Positions 37,321 through 46,218 are shown, counted from the first letter of the stretch. The stretch: 64,000 bases of DNA from CAZMXS01 sp964570325 (GCA_964570325.1 CAZMXS010000010.1:1-64000), one strand, 5' to 3'. Numbers and translations: made by a program. The notes: generated from the sequence alone by a model not told the origin.

Positions 37321-37785
37321 ATGCTGCAGGTTTTATTCCAGATCGGCAGCGACCGGTATGCCTTGGACAGCCGGCAGGTGGTGGAGATTGTCCCCCGTGT
37401 TCGTTTCAAAGAGGTTCCCGGCGCGCCGGACTATGTGCGCGGGCTGTTTGAGTATCGCGGCCGGATCGTGCCGGTGATTGACCTCTGCCGCCTAGTCGGC
37501 AAGCCGGCCGCGCCGGACCTGATGAGTTCACGGATCATGCTGGTGAATTATCCGGACCGCCGCGGCGGCGCCCAAGTGCTGGGTTTGCTGGCGGAAAACG
37601 TCACGGATACGGTTCGCCCGTCGCCCGGCGCGTCCCAACCGGCTGCCGTGGCGGCGCCGGCCGCCGAGTTCCTGGGCCCGGTGGCCGCAACCGACGCGGG
37701 CCTGGTCCAGGAGGTGCGCGTTGCCGACCTGCTGCCGCCGGACGCACAGGCGCTGCTGTTTCCGGCTGGGGAGAATGGCGCTTGA
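37321..37785 (+). CDS. wspB: CheW-domain scaffold protein (WspB-like)
   Basis: CheW proteins couple chemoreceptors to the CheA kinase. The 154-residue product is a short CheW domain: VLFQIGSDRYALDSRQVVEIVP, APDYVRGLFEYRGRIVPVIDL and a C-terminal EVRVADLLPPDAQ. It is the first gene of a Wsp-type operon. The reading frame is open for 800 bp upstream, across the sdaA gene on the other strand, but the ATG at 37321 gives the expected CheW N-terminus. The stop overlaps the next gene by TTGA. The order CheW, CheR-TPR, CheW, CheA-REC, CheB is the Wsp order known from Pseudomonas. Confidence 0.85.
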   Translation: MLQVLFQIGSDRYALDSRQVVEIVPRVRFKEVPGAPDYVRGLFEYRGRIVPVIDLCRLVGKPAAPDLMSSRIMLVNYPDRRGGAQVLGLLAENVTDTVRPSPGASQPAAVAAPAAEFLGPVAATDAGLVQEVRVADLLPPDAQALLFPAGENGA

Positions 37786-39038
37786 GCGGCGGCTTGCCCA
37801 GCATTGCGGCCTGGTTGCGGGACCACATCGGCTTGAACGCCGAATCCATTTCCCCCGCGGTGGTGGAGCGCATCGCGCGCGGGCGGATGGCGGAAACCGG
37901 CGTTACAACGGAGGCCGCGTATTTGCGCCGACTCCGCGCGGATGCGGCCGAGGTAACGGCGTTGATTGATGCCGTGGCGGTGCCTGAAACGTGGTTTTTT
38001 CGCGATACCCAGCCATTCGAGCTGCTCAAGCAATTCGCTGCGCGCGAGTGGCGCGGCGCGCATCCCGGCCAGCCGTTGCGCGTGTTGTCCATTCCCTGCG
38101 CAACCGGGGAGGAGGCATATTCAATTGCCATCAGCCTGCTGGAAGCCGACTTCACCGCCGAGGAGTTTATGGTGGATGCCGTGGACATTAGCGCCCAGGC
38201 GCTGGAGGCCGCCCGGCGCGGGATTTATCGGCGGCACTCGTTTCGCGAGCGCGATCGAATTTTCGATATTCGTTATTTTGAGGAGACGGACACCGGTTGG
38301 AGTGTTCGGCCCGCCGTGCGCGCTTCCGTTCATTTCCACCACGCGAATGCATTGGATTTCAGCGCCGCGCGCCACAACCGCCACTATCATGTTGTTTTCT
38401 GCCGCAACCTCCTCATTTACCTCGACGCGCCGGCGCGGCGGCGGCTGGTGGATAACCTGGATCGCCTGCTGGAACCCGGCGGACTTTTTTTTCTTGGCCA
38501 TGCCGAAGCGGCGCATATTTTTCTGCCGAACTATGAATCGGCCCATTTCCCTCGGGCATTCGCCGCGCGCAAGCCGGCGCGGCCCATCCCGCCGCCGCCA
38601 GCCCGGCCTGTGACGCCCGCGCCCGTGCGCATGACCACGCCAACTCTTTCGTTTCCACCCGCGCCGCCAAACCCGCCGGCCAATTCGGATGCCGTGGATT
38701 CGGCCGCGGCCCGCGCCGCCTTGGCGCCGCGCCTGGCGCTTGCGCGGGAGCTGGCCGATCGCGGAGATTTGGACGCGGCGGAGGATATCTGCCGCGGCAT
38801 TGTCGCAACGCAACCCATTTGCGCGGACGCCTATTGCATTTGGGGGGTGGCCGCGCTGGCGCGCAACCGCTTTGATCAGGCGGAAACTTTGTTCCGGAAA
38901 ACGCTGTATTTGGATCCGCATCACGATCAAGCCTTGACGCACCTGAGCCTGATTATGGAAAAACAGGGACAAAACGCGCAGGCGGAGCGCTATCGGCGCC
39001 TGGCGGCGCAGAAAGGCAGGCAGCCTGAACCGGTATAA
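37782..39038 (+). CDS. wspC: CheR-type receptor methyltransferase with TPR tail (WspC-like)
   Basis: The 418-residue protein methylates chemoreceptor glutamates. The CheR domain shows VPETWFFRDTQPFELL, the SAM motif LSIPCATGEEAYSIAI, DISAQALEAARRGIYR and FCRNLLIYLD. A Pro-rich linker (about residues 265-305) leads to two or three TPR units (CADAYCIWGVAALARNRFDQ, AETLFRKTLYLDPHHDQALT), the same arrangement as WspC. The TTG at 37782 overlaps the CheW stop; a strong GGGGAG lies upstream. The target receptor is not encoded in this operon. Confidence 0.9.
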   Translation: MSGGLPSIAAWLRDHIGLNAESISPAVVERIARGRMAETGVTTEAAYLRRLRADAAEVTALIDAVAVPETWFFRDTQPFELLKQFAAREWRGAHPGQPLRVLSIPCATGEEAYSIAISLLEADFTAEEFMVDAVDISAQALEAARRGIYRRHSFRERDRIFDIRYFEETDTGWSVRPAVRASVHFHHANALDFSAARHNRHYHVVFCRNLLIYLDAPARRRLVDNLDRLLEPGGLFFLGHAEAAHIFLPNYESAHFPRAFAARKPARPIPPPPARPVTPAPVRMTTPTLSFPPAPPNPPANSDAVDSAAARAALAPRLALARELADRGDLDAAEDICRGIVATQPICADAYCIWGVAALARNRFDQAETLFRKTLYLDPHHDQALTHLSLIMEKQGQNAQAERYRRLAAQKGRQPEPV

Positions 39039-39080
39039 AGCCGGCCCCCGCAAAGCGCAACCGGCTGAAGGCAAAATACT

Positions 39081-39758
39081 ATGTCCGCTCATCACCCAAC
39101 CCCGCCGCCCGAATGTTGGAATCGGATCGGCATTGCCGGCGCAGGTTCCTGCCCGCGCCTGCCGGAGTTCATTCATTGCCGCAACTGCCCCGTCTACGCT
39201 GCCGCGGGCCGGAAACTGCTCGAACGCGAGGGGCCGGCCGACTATATCGAGGAGTGGACCCGCAACCTGGCCCGGCGCAAGGAAGCGACGGATACCGCGA
39301 CCCTTTCGATAATGGTCTTCCGGTTCGCGGACGAATGGCTGGGATTAAGGGCCGAGTACTGTGAAAAAGTGTCGCCGGTGCGGCCCATTCACCGGCTGCC
39401 GCACCGCACCAACGCCATTCTGACCGGCATGGCAAACATTGACGGCGAGCTGCTGCTGTGCGGCTCGCTGGGCGGGCTGCTGAAAGTGGAAGAGACGGCG
39501 CCGCCCCCGGCCGGCGGCGATGGCGCAGCCCGGCGCATGCTGGTGATCGGTCCGGTTGCGGATCGTTGGGTGCTGCCCGTGGATGAAGTGGCGGGAATTC
39601 AACGGGTGGATCCGGGGCGGATCACCGCGCCGCCGGTCAGCGTGGCCAAGGCGGCCCATCCGCTTGTCACCGGCATGTTCGATGTTGGCGGGCGTCCAAC
39701 CGCGCTGTTGGACGCGGAACGACTGGCCGCAGCCCTCAAGCGTAGCCTAAGCCTATGA
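39081..39758 (+). CDS. wspD: CheW-domain protein with Cys-rich N-terminus (WspD-like)
   Basis: The 225-residue protein starts with the segment CWNRIGIAGAGSCPRLPEF followed by HCRNCPVY, a four-cysteine pattern I recognise from WspD, then a CheW domain (LSIMVFRFADEWLGLRAEYC, PHRTNAILTGMANIDGELLL, VLPVDEVAGIQRVDPG). The cysteines may bind a metal or sense redox, which has not been shown to my knowledge. The ATG at 39081 is 42 bp after the CheR gene, and the stop overlaps the CheA gene by ATGA, so translation is coupled. Confidence 0.88.
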   Translation: MSAHHPTPPPECWNRIGIAGAGSCPRLPEFIHCRNCPVYAAAGRKLLEREGPADYIEEWTRNLARRKEATDTATLSIMVFRFADEWLGLRAEYCEKVSPVRPIHRLPHRTNAILTGMANIDGELLLCGSLGGLLKVEETAPPPAGGDGAARRMLVIGPVADRWVLPVDEVAGIQRVDPGRITAPPVSVAKAAHPLVTGMFDVGGRPTALLDAERLAAALKRSLSL

Positions 39759-42061
39759 GCGAAAGTATGGATCATATTGCCGACGCAGGGATGCTGGACT
39801 TGTTTCGCATGGAGGTCCAGACCCACGCCGCCGCTTTGGAGACCGGCCTGGTCCAACTGGAAAGCCACGGCGCATCGCCCGAGCGGATCGAGCCGCTGAT
39901 GCGGGCCGCCCATTCCATCAAGGGCGCCGCGCGGATTCTCGGCCTGACGGCGTGCGTCAACCTGGCCCACCAGGCGGAAGATATCTTCGTCGCGGCGCAG
40001 GAGAACCGGCTGGTTATTGACGCGGGGATGATTGACCAGTTGCTCAAGGTGAATGATTTTTTCAAACGGCTGGGCGCGGTGGCCGCCGAAAAAATACCGG
40101 TCTGGCTGGAGGAACATGCGCCGGAAATCACGGAACTGCAAACCCGGCTGGCCGGTATTGCCGCCGGCCGGCCCGCGCCACCCGCCGCCGGCGCCCAGCG
40201 CGCGCCGATTGACGTCACCCCGTCGCCGGCATCGCCGCCGACCGGCATCGCCGCCGAGCCGACGCCGGAACCCGAGACCAAGCCGGCCGCGAAACCGGCG
40301 GAGGAACCCAGCGTGGGCGACAGCGCCGTCCTGGTCACCGCCGCCACGCTGAACCGGTTGATGGGGTTGGCGGGCGAGTGCATGGTCGAAGCCCGCCGCC
40401 TGCACGATTTTTCGCAGGCGCTGCTCAAGCTCAAGGCGCGGCAGGTCCAACTGGGAACTCTTTTCGAGCGGCTGCAGGAGGCGGCCAGCCATTGTGGCGC
40501 CGATCCCGCCGCGCGGCTGGCGCTGGAGGAGGTGACGGGCAAGATCGGCGACTGCAAAGAGCTGCTGGGCCAGACGATAGACGCTTTCGAAGCCTATTCG
40601 CTGCGCACCGAGGAGTTGACCACGCGTTTGTATAACGCCGCGATCGCCGCGCGCATGCGCCCATTCAGCGACGGCACCAAGGGGTTCCCGCGGCTGGTCC
40701 GTGATCTGGCGCGCCAGTTGGGCAAGCAAATTGCCTTCCATATTTCCGGGGCCAATACCCGCGTGGATCGCGATGTGCTGGCGCGGCTGGAGGCGCCGCT
40801 CAACCATATCCTGCGCAATGCCTGCGACCATGGCATTGAGCCGCCCGCCGAGCGTCGCGCCGCCGGCAAGCCTGCGGAAGGGCAGGTTCGGCTGGCCGCC
40901 GAACATCGCGCCGGTATGCTTTTCATTTCCGTGAGCGATGACGGCCGCGGCGCCGACCCCGAGAAAATCCGCGCCAAAGTGGTGGAGAAACGACTTGCGC
41001 CGGCGGACATGGCGGCGCACATGTCGGACGCCGAACTGTTGGAATTCCTGTTCCTGCCCGGCTTTTCCACGGCGGAACAGGTGACCGACCTATCCGGCCG
41101 CGGCGTCGGCATGGACGTGGTGCAGAACATGGTGCAGGAGGTTGGCGGCGCCGTCCGGATGCTGTCCGAGCCCGGCCGCGGCTCGACGGTCCAGATGCAG
41201 TTGCCGTTAACGCTGTCGGTCACCCGCGCGCTGATTGTCGAGATCGGCGGCGAATTGTATGCTTTTCACCTTGCGCGCGTGGATCGCGTTTTGAAAGTGG
41301 CGCGCGCGGATGTCCGGCTCGTCGAGGACCGGCCCTACATCACCTGCGACCAACGGCACATCGGGCTGATTCCCGCGTATCAGCCGCTGGGGCTGGCCGC
41401 CGCGGCCGCGCCGACGGGCGACCGGGTGCCCGTGGTGCTGATCAGCGATCGGACGACGGCTTACGGGTTGGTGGTAGACCGGCTGGTCGGCGAGCGTGAA
41501 TTGGTGGTCCGGCCGCTGGACGCGCGCCTGGGCAAGGTGCCGGACATCAGCGCCGCCGCCGTGCTGGAGGATGGCGCGCCCGTGTTGATTCTCGACGAGG
41601 ACGACCTGGTGCGGACGATTGACAACCTGCTGGGCTCGGGCCGGGTGATGAAACTTCGCCAGGCGCGGGTCCAGGCCGCGGCCCGCCCGGCCCGGCGCAT
41701 CCTGGTGGTGGACGACTCGATTACCGTGCGCGAGGTCGAGCGGCGCCTGCTCGAAAATCGTGGCTTCGAGGTGGACACGGCGGTGGACGGCATGGACGGC
41801 TGGAACCGGGTACGGTCGGCGGCCTACGACCTGGTGATTTCAGACGTGGACATGCCGCGCATGAACGGGATCGAACTGGTCACCCGAATCAAGCAGGATG
41901 CGGCGCTCAAGCGGATTCCGGTGATGATCATCTCCTACAAGGACCGCGAAGAGGATCGCCTGCGCGGCCTGGAGGCCGGGGCGAACTACTACCTGGCCAA
42001 GAGCAGCTTCCAGGACGAGGGGCTGATCCAGGCGGTCAACGAACTGATCGGGGAGGGGTAG
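39755..42061 (+). CDS. wspE: CheA-type histidine kinase fused to a receiver (WspE-like)
   Basis: The 768-residue hybrid has an HPt domain with H53 in RAAHSIKGAARIL, a Pro-rich linker, a dimerisation region, a CheA catalytic domain (N box NHILRNACDHGIE, SDDGRGADPEKI, FLPGFSTAEQVTDLSGRGVGM), a CheW-like regulatory domain and a C-terminal receiver (about 648-768) with RILVVDDS, D697 in VISDVDMPRMNG, and K in YYLAKSS. This is the WspE architecture. The kinase should phosphorylate the CheB-like protein and the response regulator of the operon. The receiver may act as a phosphate sink. All key residues are present. Confidence 0.95.
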   Translation: MSESMDHIADAGMLDLFRMEVQTHAAALETGLVQLESHGASPERIEPLMRAAHSIKGAARILGLTACVNLAHQAEDIFVAAQENRLVIDAGMIDQLLKVNDFFKRLGAVAAEKIPVWLEEHAPEITELQTRLAGIAAGRPAPPAAGAQRAPIDVTPSPASPPTGIAAEPTPEPETKPAAKPAEEPSVGDSAVLVTAATLNRLMGLAGECMVEARRLHDFSQALLKLKARQVQLGTLFERLQEAASHCGADPAARLALEEVTGKIGDCKELLGQTIDAFEAYSLRTEELTTRLYNAAIAARMRPFSDGTKGFPRLVRDLARQLGKQIAFHISGANTRVDRDVLARLEAPLNHILRNACDHGIEPPAERRAAGKPAEGQVRLAAEHRAGMLFISVSDDGRGADPEKIRAKVVEKRLAPADMAAHMSDAELLEFLFLPGFSTAEQVTDLSGRGVGMDVVQNMVQEVGGAVRMLSEPGRGSTVQMQLPLTLSVTRALIVEIGGELYAFHLARVDRVLKVARADVRLVEDRPYITCDQRHIGLIPAYQPLGLAAAAAPTGDRVPVVLISDRTTAYGLVVDRLVGERELVVRPLDARLGKVPDISAAAVLEDGAPVLILDEDDLVRTIDNLLGSGRVMKLRQARVQAAARPARRILVVDDSITVREVERRLLENRGFEVDTAVDGMDGWNRVRSAAYDLVISDVDMPRMNGIELVTRIKQDAALKRIPVMIISYKDREEDRLRGLEAGANYYLAKSSFQDEGLIQAVNELIGEG

Positions 42062-42119
42062 GATGGGCATGGTCAAATCACCCATGTCGAATACCGATTG
42101 GGTTGGCTTGGGTTGAGCC

Positions 42120-43148
42120 ATGCGCATCGGCATTGTCAACGATATGCGGCTGGCGGTTGAAGCGCTCCGGCGCGTGGTGACCGGCGCGCCGGGCTACACC
42201 GTGGCTTGGGTGGCCTACGATGGAGCCGAGGCGGTTGCCAAGTGCGCGCAGGATACGCCGGACTTGGTGCTGATGGACCTGATCATGCCGGTCATGGACG
42301 GCGTCCGCGCGACTGCCGAAATCATGCGCCGCTCGCCGTGCGCCGTGCTGGTCGTGACCGCGACGGTTGAAGGTCACGCCGCCAAAGTTTTTGAAGCGAT
42401 GGGTTGCGGGGCGCTGGATGCCGTGGCGACGCCGGTGCTGGGGCCCGACGGGAAAATCCAAGGCGGTGAGGCGCTGCTGGCCAAGATCGCCAACCTGGCC
42501 CGCCTGACCGGACGGCGGGAGGCAAGCGAGCCGCCGGTCCGGCCGGCCGCGCGGCTCGCGTTCGAGGCGCCCGGAACCGCGCCGCTGGTCGCGATCGGCG
42601 CTTCCACCGGCGGCCCCAAGGCGCTGGCCGACGTGCTCGGCGCGGCGCCGGCCGATCTTGGCGCGGGCATCGTCGTCATTCAGCACGTGGATGTCCAGTT
42701 CGCCGGCGGCCTGGCCGATTGGCTGGGCAGCCAGTGCCGCTTGCCGGTCCGGCTGGCGGTCGAAGGCGGCGAAGTGGTTTGCAATCAGATTCTGTTGGCC
42801 GCCAGCAATGACCACCTGGCGCTGGGGGCCGATCGGCGGCTGCACTACACGGCAGACCCGAAAGAGTGCGCTTATCGGCCGTCGGTGGACGCCTTTTTTC
42901 GCAGCGCCTTGAAATACTGGCCGCGGCGGGACTTGGCGATCCTGCTGACCGGCATGGGCCGGGACGGAGCGGCGGGCCTGCTGGAACTGCGGCGCGCCGG
43001 CTGGCACACGATCGCGCAGGATGAGCGCAGCAGCGTGTTGTACGGCATGCCCAAGGCCGCCGCGGAAATCGGCGCGGCGGTTGAGATTCTGCCGCCGGAT
43101 CGAATTCGGGAGGCGATAATTCAATTCGCGCGGCAAGCCCGAGTGTGA
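42120..43148 (+). CDS. wspF: Chemotaxis-type methylesterase (CheB, WspF-like)
   Basis: The 342-residue CheB has a receiver (IGIVNDMRLAVEALRRVV, phospho-acceptor Asp in LVLMDLIMPVMDG) and a C-terminal methylesterase with the Ser in AIGASTGGPKAL, His in VVIQHVDVQFAGGLADWL and Asp in LTGMGRDGAAGL. It should demethylate receptors, giving feedback on the WspE kinase. The start has NDMRLA in place of the usual DDS, as I remember for WspF-type CheBs. The gene follows wspE by 58 bp. Confidence 0.94.
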   Translation: MRIGIVNDMRLAVEALRRVVTGAPGYTVAWVAYDGAEAVAKCAQDTPDLVLMDLIMPVMDGVRATAEIMRRSPCAVLVVTATVEGHAAKVFEAMGCGALDAVATPVLGPDGKIQGGEALLAKIANLARLTGRREASEPPVRPAARLAFEAPGTAPLVAIGASTGGPKALADVLGAAPADLGAGIVVIQHVDVQFAGGLADWLGSQCRLPVRLAVEGGEVVCNQILLAASNDHLALGADRRLHYTADPKECAYRPSVDAFFRSALKYWPRRDLAILLTGMGRDGAAGLLELRRAGWHTIAQDERSSVLYGMPKAAAEIGAAVEILPPDRIREAIIQFARQARV

Positions 43149-43177
43149 TATGAAAAAAACAACAGGGTAACCTTAAC

Positions 43178-43198
43178 TTTGAACCTTGAAATTTGATT
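43178..43198 (+). repeat. Three 7-nt TTGAA-type units before the REC-PP2C gene
   Basis: The units are TTTGAAC, CTTGAAA and TTTGATT, ending 8 nt before the ATG at 43207. There is no Shine-Dalgarno sequence between the tract and the start codon. Confidence 0.6.
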
Positions 43199-43206
43199 GG
43201 TCCCAC

Positions 43207-44400
43207 ATGTCCCCAACTGGAAAAGAGCAGGAAACCGCCCCAACCGGGGTCAGCGCGCACCTCATCACGGTGCTGCTGGTTGACGATCAGTTGATGATCG
43301 GCGAAGCGGTGCGCCGGATGCTGGCCGAGGAACAAGACATTCGTTTTCATTACTGCCGCAATCCGACAGAGGCGGTCCAGACAGCGGTCCAGGTCGAACC
43401 CACGGTGATCCTGCAAGACCTGGTCATGCCGGACATTGACGGCCTGACACTGGTCAAATACTACCGCGCCAACGCGAAGACCCGGGACATCCCGCTGATT
43501 GTGCTCTCGACCAAGGAGGAGCCGCGCGTCAAGGCCGACGCCTTCGCGCTTGGCGCCAACGACTACCTGGTGAAGCTGCCCGACAAGATCGAGCTGATCG
43601 CCCGCATCCGCTACCACTCGCGGGGCTATATTAACATGCTCCAGCGCAACGAGGCGGTCCGGCAGTTGGAGGAGGAACTGGCGGAGGCCGCCGCCTATGT
43701 GAAGAACCTGCTGCCGCCGCCGCTGGCCGACGGGCCGATCCGCACCGACTGGCGGTTCATCACGTCCACCTCGCTCGGGGGCGATTCGCTGGGCTATCAT
43801 TGGCTGGACGACGACCATTTCGCGCTGTTCCTGCTGGATGTCTGCGGGCATGGGGTTGGCGCCGCCCTGCTCTCGGTTTCCGTGATGAACGTCCTGCGTT
43901 CGCAGACGTTGCCGGACACCGATTTCCGCGATCCCGCGCAGGTGCTCCGCGCGCTGAACGACAATTTCCAGATGGAGAAGCAGAACGGCATGTATTTCAC
44001 AATCTGGTATGGCGTATACCGGGCATCCGCGCGCCGCCTGGTCTATGCCAGCGGCGGCCATCCGCCGGCCCTGTTTATATCCGATGGCGGCGGCGCGCGC
44101 GTCACCCGGTTGGAAGCGCGCAACATGATCATCGGCGGCATGCCGGACATGCCGTTCAGCAGCCAGGAATTTGTGATAGACCGGCCCGGCCGCCTTTATC
44201 TGTTCAGCGACGGGGTGTATGAGGTCAACTGCCCGGGCGGCGGTGTCTGGACGTTCGATGCCTTTGTGGAATTCATGGCGGCCCAGCCGCCGGCGGAGCC
44301 TCCGCCGGTGATGGACCGCCTCCTGGCGCATGCGCGTCGGCTGAACGGATCGGACGTGCTGCCGGACGATTTTTCGATGGTCGAATTTCATTTGCGATGA
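43207..44400 (+). CDS. Response regulator with PP2C (SpoIIE/RsbU-type) phosphatase output
   Basis: The 397-residue protein has a receiver (VLLVDDQLMIGEAVRRML, Asp in ILQDLVMPDIDGL, K in DYLVKLPDK), a coiled-coil linker (QLEEELAEAAAYVKNLLPP) and a PP2C phosphatase domain. The metal residues are present: GGDSLGYHW, LLDVCGHGVGAALLS, LFSDGVYEV and PDDFSMVEF. Such proteins dephosphorylate STAS anti-anti-sigma factors; the best-known analogue is HsbR of Pseudomonas. Here it occupies the place of WspR, the GGDEF response regulator of the Pseudomonas Wsp operon. ATG 43207 is favoured over a TTG at 43186 inside the repeat. It overlaps the STAS gene by ATGA. Confidence 0.92.
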   Translation: MSPTGKEQETAPTGVSAHLITVLLVDDQLMIGEAVRRMLAEEQDIRFHYCRNPTEAVQTAVQVEPTVILQDLVMPDIDGLTLVKYYRANAKTRDIPLIVLSTKEEPRVKADAFALGANDYLVKLPDKIELIARIRYHSRGYINMLQRNEAVRQLEEELAEAAAYVKNLLPPPLADGPIRTDWRFITSTSLGGDSLGYHWLDDDHFALFLLDVCGHGVGAALLSVSVMNVLRSQTLPDTDFRDPAQVLRALNDNFQMEKQNGMYFTIWYGVYRASARRLVYASGGHPPALFISDGGGARVTRLEARNMIIGGMPDMPFSSQEFVIDRPGRLYLFSDGVYEVNCPGGGVWTFDAFVEFMAAQPPAEPPPVMDRLLAHARRLNGSDVLPDDFSMVEFHLR

Positions 44401-44762
44401 TTCGCGGAGCGCGTGACATGGAACTCAAAGTTATCCGGATGGACGAGCGGGTCACCCACTTGGCCATCAGCGGCAAACTGGATATCAACACCGTAATGGC
44501 GGGCGAGCCGGATTTCTGGGCGCACACGGTCGGCCGCCAGAAACCCGCGTTGGTGGATATTGCCGGCGTCACATTTCTTGGCTCGATGGGCATTCGGATG
44601 CTGTTGAACGCCTTCCTGACCCTGAAAGACAAGGGCGTCCCGTTGATCCTGCTCAATCCGCCGCCGCTGATCGAAAAAACCTTCAAGCATGCCGGCCTGC
44701 TGGATCTGCTGGCGATCGAGCGCGACGAGCGGCAGGCGCTGGAAAAACTGGGGGCCGGATGA
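44397..44762 (+). CDS. STAS-domain anti-anti-sigma factor
   Basis: The 121-residue protein is a single STAS domain of the SpoIIAA/RsbV/HsbA type: THLAISGKLDINTV, ALVDIAGVTFLGSMGIRMLL with the phosphorylatable Ser, and VPLILLNPPPLIEKTFKHAG. It is the expected substrate of the PP2C phosphatase immediately upstream, with which it overlaps by 4 bp. It would bind an anti-sigma kinase or another effector when dephosphorylated; neither that kinase nor a sigma factor is in this window. A second Met at 44418 is possible. The stop overlaps the VanX-like gene by ATGA. Confidence 0.92.
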   Translation: MIRGARDMELKVIRMDERVTHLAISGKLDINTVMAGEPDFWAHTVGRQKPALVDIAGVTFLGSMGIRMLLNAFLTLKDKGVPLILLNPPPLIEKTFKHAGLLDLLAIERDERQALEKLGAG

Positions 44763-45397
44763 ACCGGCGGCTCGTTTGGTTGGGCCTGTTGCTGGCGCTG
44801 CCGGCCGTCGCCGAGCAGCCGGACTTGATCGCCGTCACCGCGGCCGCGCCGGGCATCCGACTCGATATCCGCTATGCCACCAGCAACAATTTTACCGGCC
44901 AGGCGGTGTACCCGGCGGCCGAGGCCTACCTGCGTCGTCCCGTGGCCGAAAAGCTGGCGGCGGTCGAGGCGGAATTGGAAACGCAGAACCTCGGATTGAA
45001 AGTATTCGACGCGTATCGCCCGCTCGCCGTGCAAAAGCGGTTCTGGGAGATTATGCCCGACGAGCGCTACGTCGCCGACCCGCAAAAAGGTTCGCGGCAT
45101 AATCGCGGTTCGGCGGTGGATGTGACCCTGGTGCGCCGCGATACGGGGATTGAGCTGCCGATGCCGACCCCTTATGACGACTTCACCGAAAAGGCCGGTT
45201 GGGCGTATACCAACTTCCCTCCGGAAGTGTTGCGCAATCGTGAACTGCTGCGGGAGGTTATGACCCGCCACGGCTTCCTGCCGTTCCCGACCGAATGGTG
45301 GCACTACGACGACGCGGCTTGGACCAATTACAGCATCCTGGATATCAATTTCAGCGATCTGAATGCCGCCCCGTGCCCGGCGCCGGCTGCGCCCTGA
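44759..45397 (+). CDS. D-alanyl-D-alanine dipeptidase (VanX/DdpX family), exported
   Basis: The 212-residue enzyme has a signal peptide (RLVWLGLLLALPAVAE), the motif RLDIRYATSNNFTG, the zinc-site SRHNRGSAVDVTL (HxxxxxxD) and the second motif EWWHYDD with the catalytic Glu and zinc His. It hydrolyses D-Ala-D-Ala dipeptide. With a signal peptide and no vanH/vanA, a role in recycling wall-derived dipeptides is more likely than glycopeptide resistance. It is the last gene of the Wsp-like operon (ATGA overlap with STAS). Its 3' end overlaps the convergent EEP gene by 47 bp. Confidence 0.93.
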   Translation: MNRRLVWLGLLLALPAVAEQPDLIAVTAAAPGIRLDIRYATSNNFTGQAVYPAAEAYLRRPVAEKLAAVEAELETQNLGLKVFDAYRPLAVQKRFWEIMPDERYVADPQKGSRHNRGSAVDVTLVRRDTGIELPMPTPYDDFTEKAGWAYTNFPPEVLRNRELLREVMTRHGFLPFPTEWWHYDDAAWTNYSILDINFSDLNAAPCPAPAAP

Positions 45398-46124
45398 TTT
45401 CAAAATCGCAGACCAACGGCAGGTGATCGGAGAGCGTCACTTGCGGGATGGCGAAGCCCGTCACCTCGATTTCCGGGCTGCAGAGAATGAAATCCAATTG
45501 CCGGCGCGGCGCGCGGCTGGGGAAGGTGGGCAGATTGCTGAGGTTGGCGGTCTGCAAGCCGGTGGCGGCCAGGAACAACTGCAACTCGCGGTGGCCCCAC
45601 AGGACATTGAAATCGCCGGCGACAATGAACGGCCGTTTCACATCGCCCAGCAGGGAGTGCAGGTCGCGCAACTGGTAGTGCCGGTGGCGGAACTTGAGCG
45701 AAAGGTGGACGAGGAAAATAGTCAGATCCTCCAGCTCCAGTTCCAGCACCAGCCGTTTCATTCCCTTTTCAAAGAAGTGGAACTTTTCGCCCTTGATTTT
45801 GTCGTTGGTCAGGAACGCGTTGACTTGTTTGCTGAACAGCGGCAACTTGCCGGCCAGCGAGTTGTGGTGATACTTGGAATAGGAGGAGTGGTAGTGGCCC
45901 AATGCACGGGCGATTACTTCGGCCTGGTTCTGCCGGCCGCTGCGGAACGAGCCGCTGTCCACCTCAACCAGCCCGATAATATCGGCGTTGACTGATTTGA
46001 TGAACTCGATGAGTTTGTCCAGATTGCGGGCGGTTTTCCTCAAGTAGCCGCCGAAAGGCAGGGGGAAATGAAAGTTTCGTCCGGTGCCCGTGCCATAACG
46101 CACATTGTAGAGCAACAAGCGCAT
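45351..46124 (-). CDS. Endonuclease/exonuclease/phosphatase-family hydrolase
   Basis: The 257-residue protein belongs to the EEP superfamily: MRLLLYNVRYGTG at the start, ADIIGLVEVDSG with the metal-binding Glu, FLVHLSLKFRHRHYQL, FIVAGDFNVLWGHRE and RRQLDFILCS with SDHLPLVCDFE at the end supply the catalytic Asp, Asn and His. It has no signal peptide in this form. The substrate (nucleic acid, phospholipid or inositol phosphate) cannot be told. I place the start at 46124 because further upstream residues do not resemble the family. It overlaps the VanX-like gene by 47 bp at its 3' end. Confidence 0.88.
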   Translation of the reverse strand: MRLLLYNVRYGTGTGRNFHFPLPFGGYLRKTARNLDKLIEFIKSVNADIIGLVEVDSGSFRSGRQNQAEVIARALGHYHSSYSKYHHNSLAGKLPLFSKQVNAFLTNDKIKGEKFHFFEKGMKRLVLELELEDLTIFLVHLSLKFRHRHYQLRDLHSLLGDVKRPFIVAGDFNVLWGHRELQLFLAATGLQTANLSNLPTFPSRAPRRQLDFILCSPEIEVTGFAIPQVTLSDHLPLVCDFEIRAQPAPGTGRHSDR

Positions 46125-46218
46125 ATTTACGGACAAAGTATGACGAACCCGCGGTGAAATGGCAAATAACGAAAGGGGCAGATCGCCTGCGGGGCATAAG
46201 GCCATGAATGCACTATCT

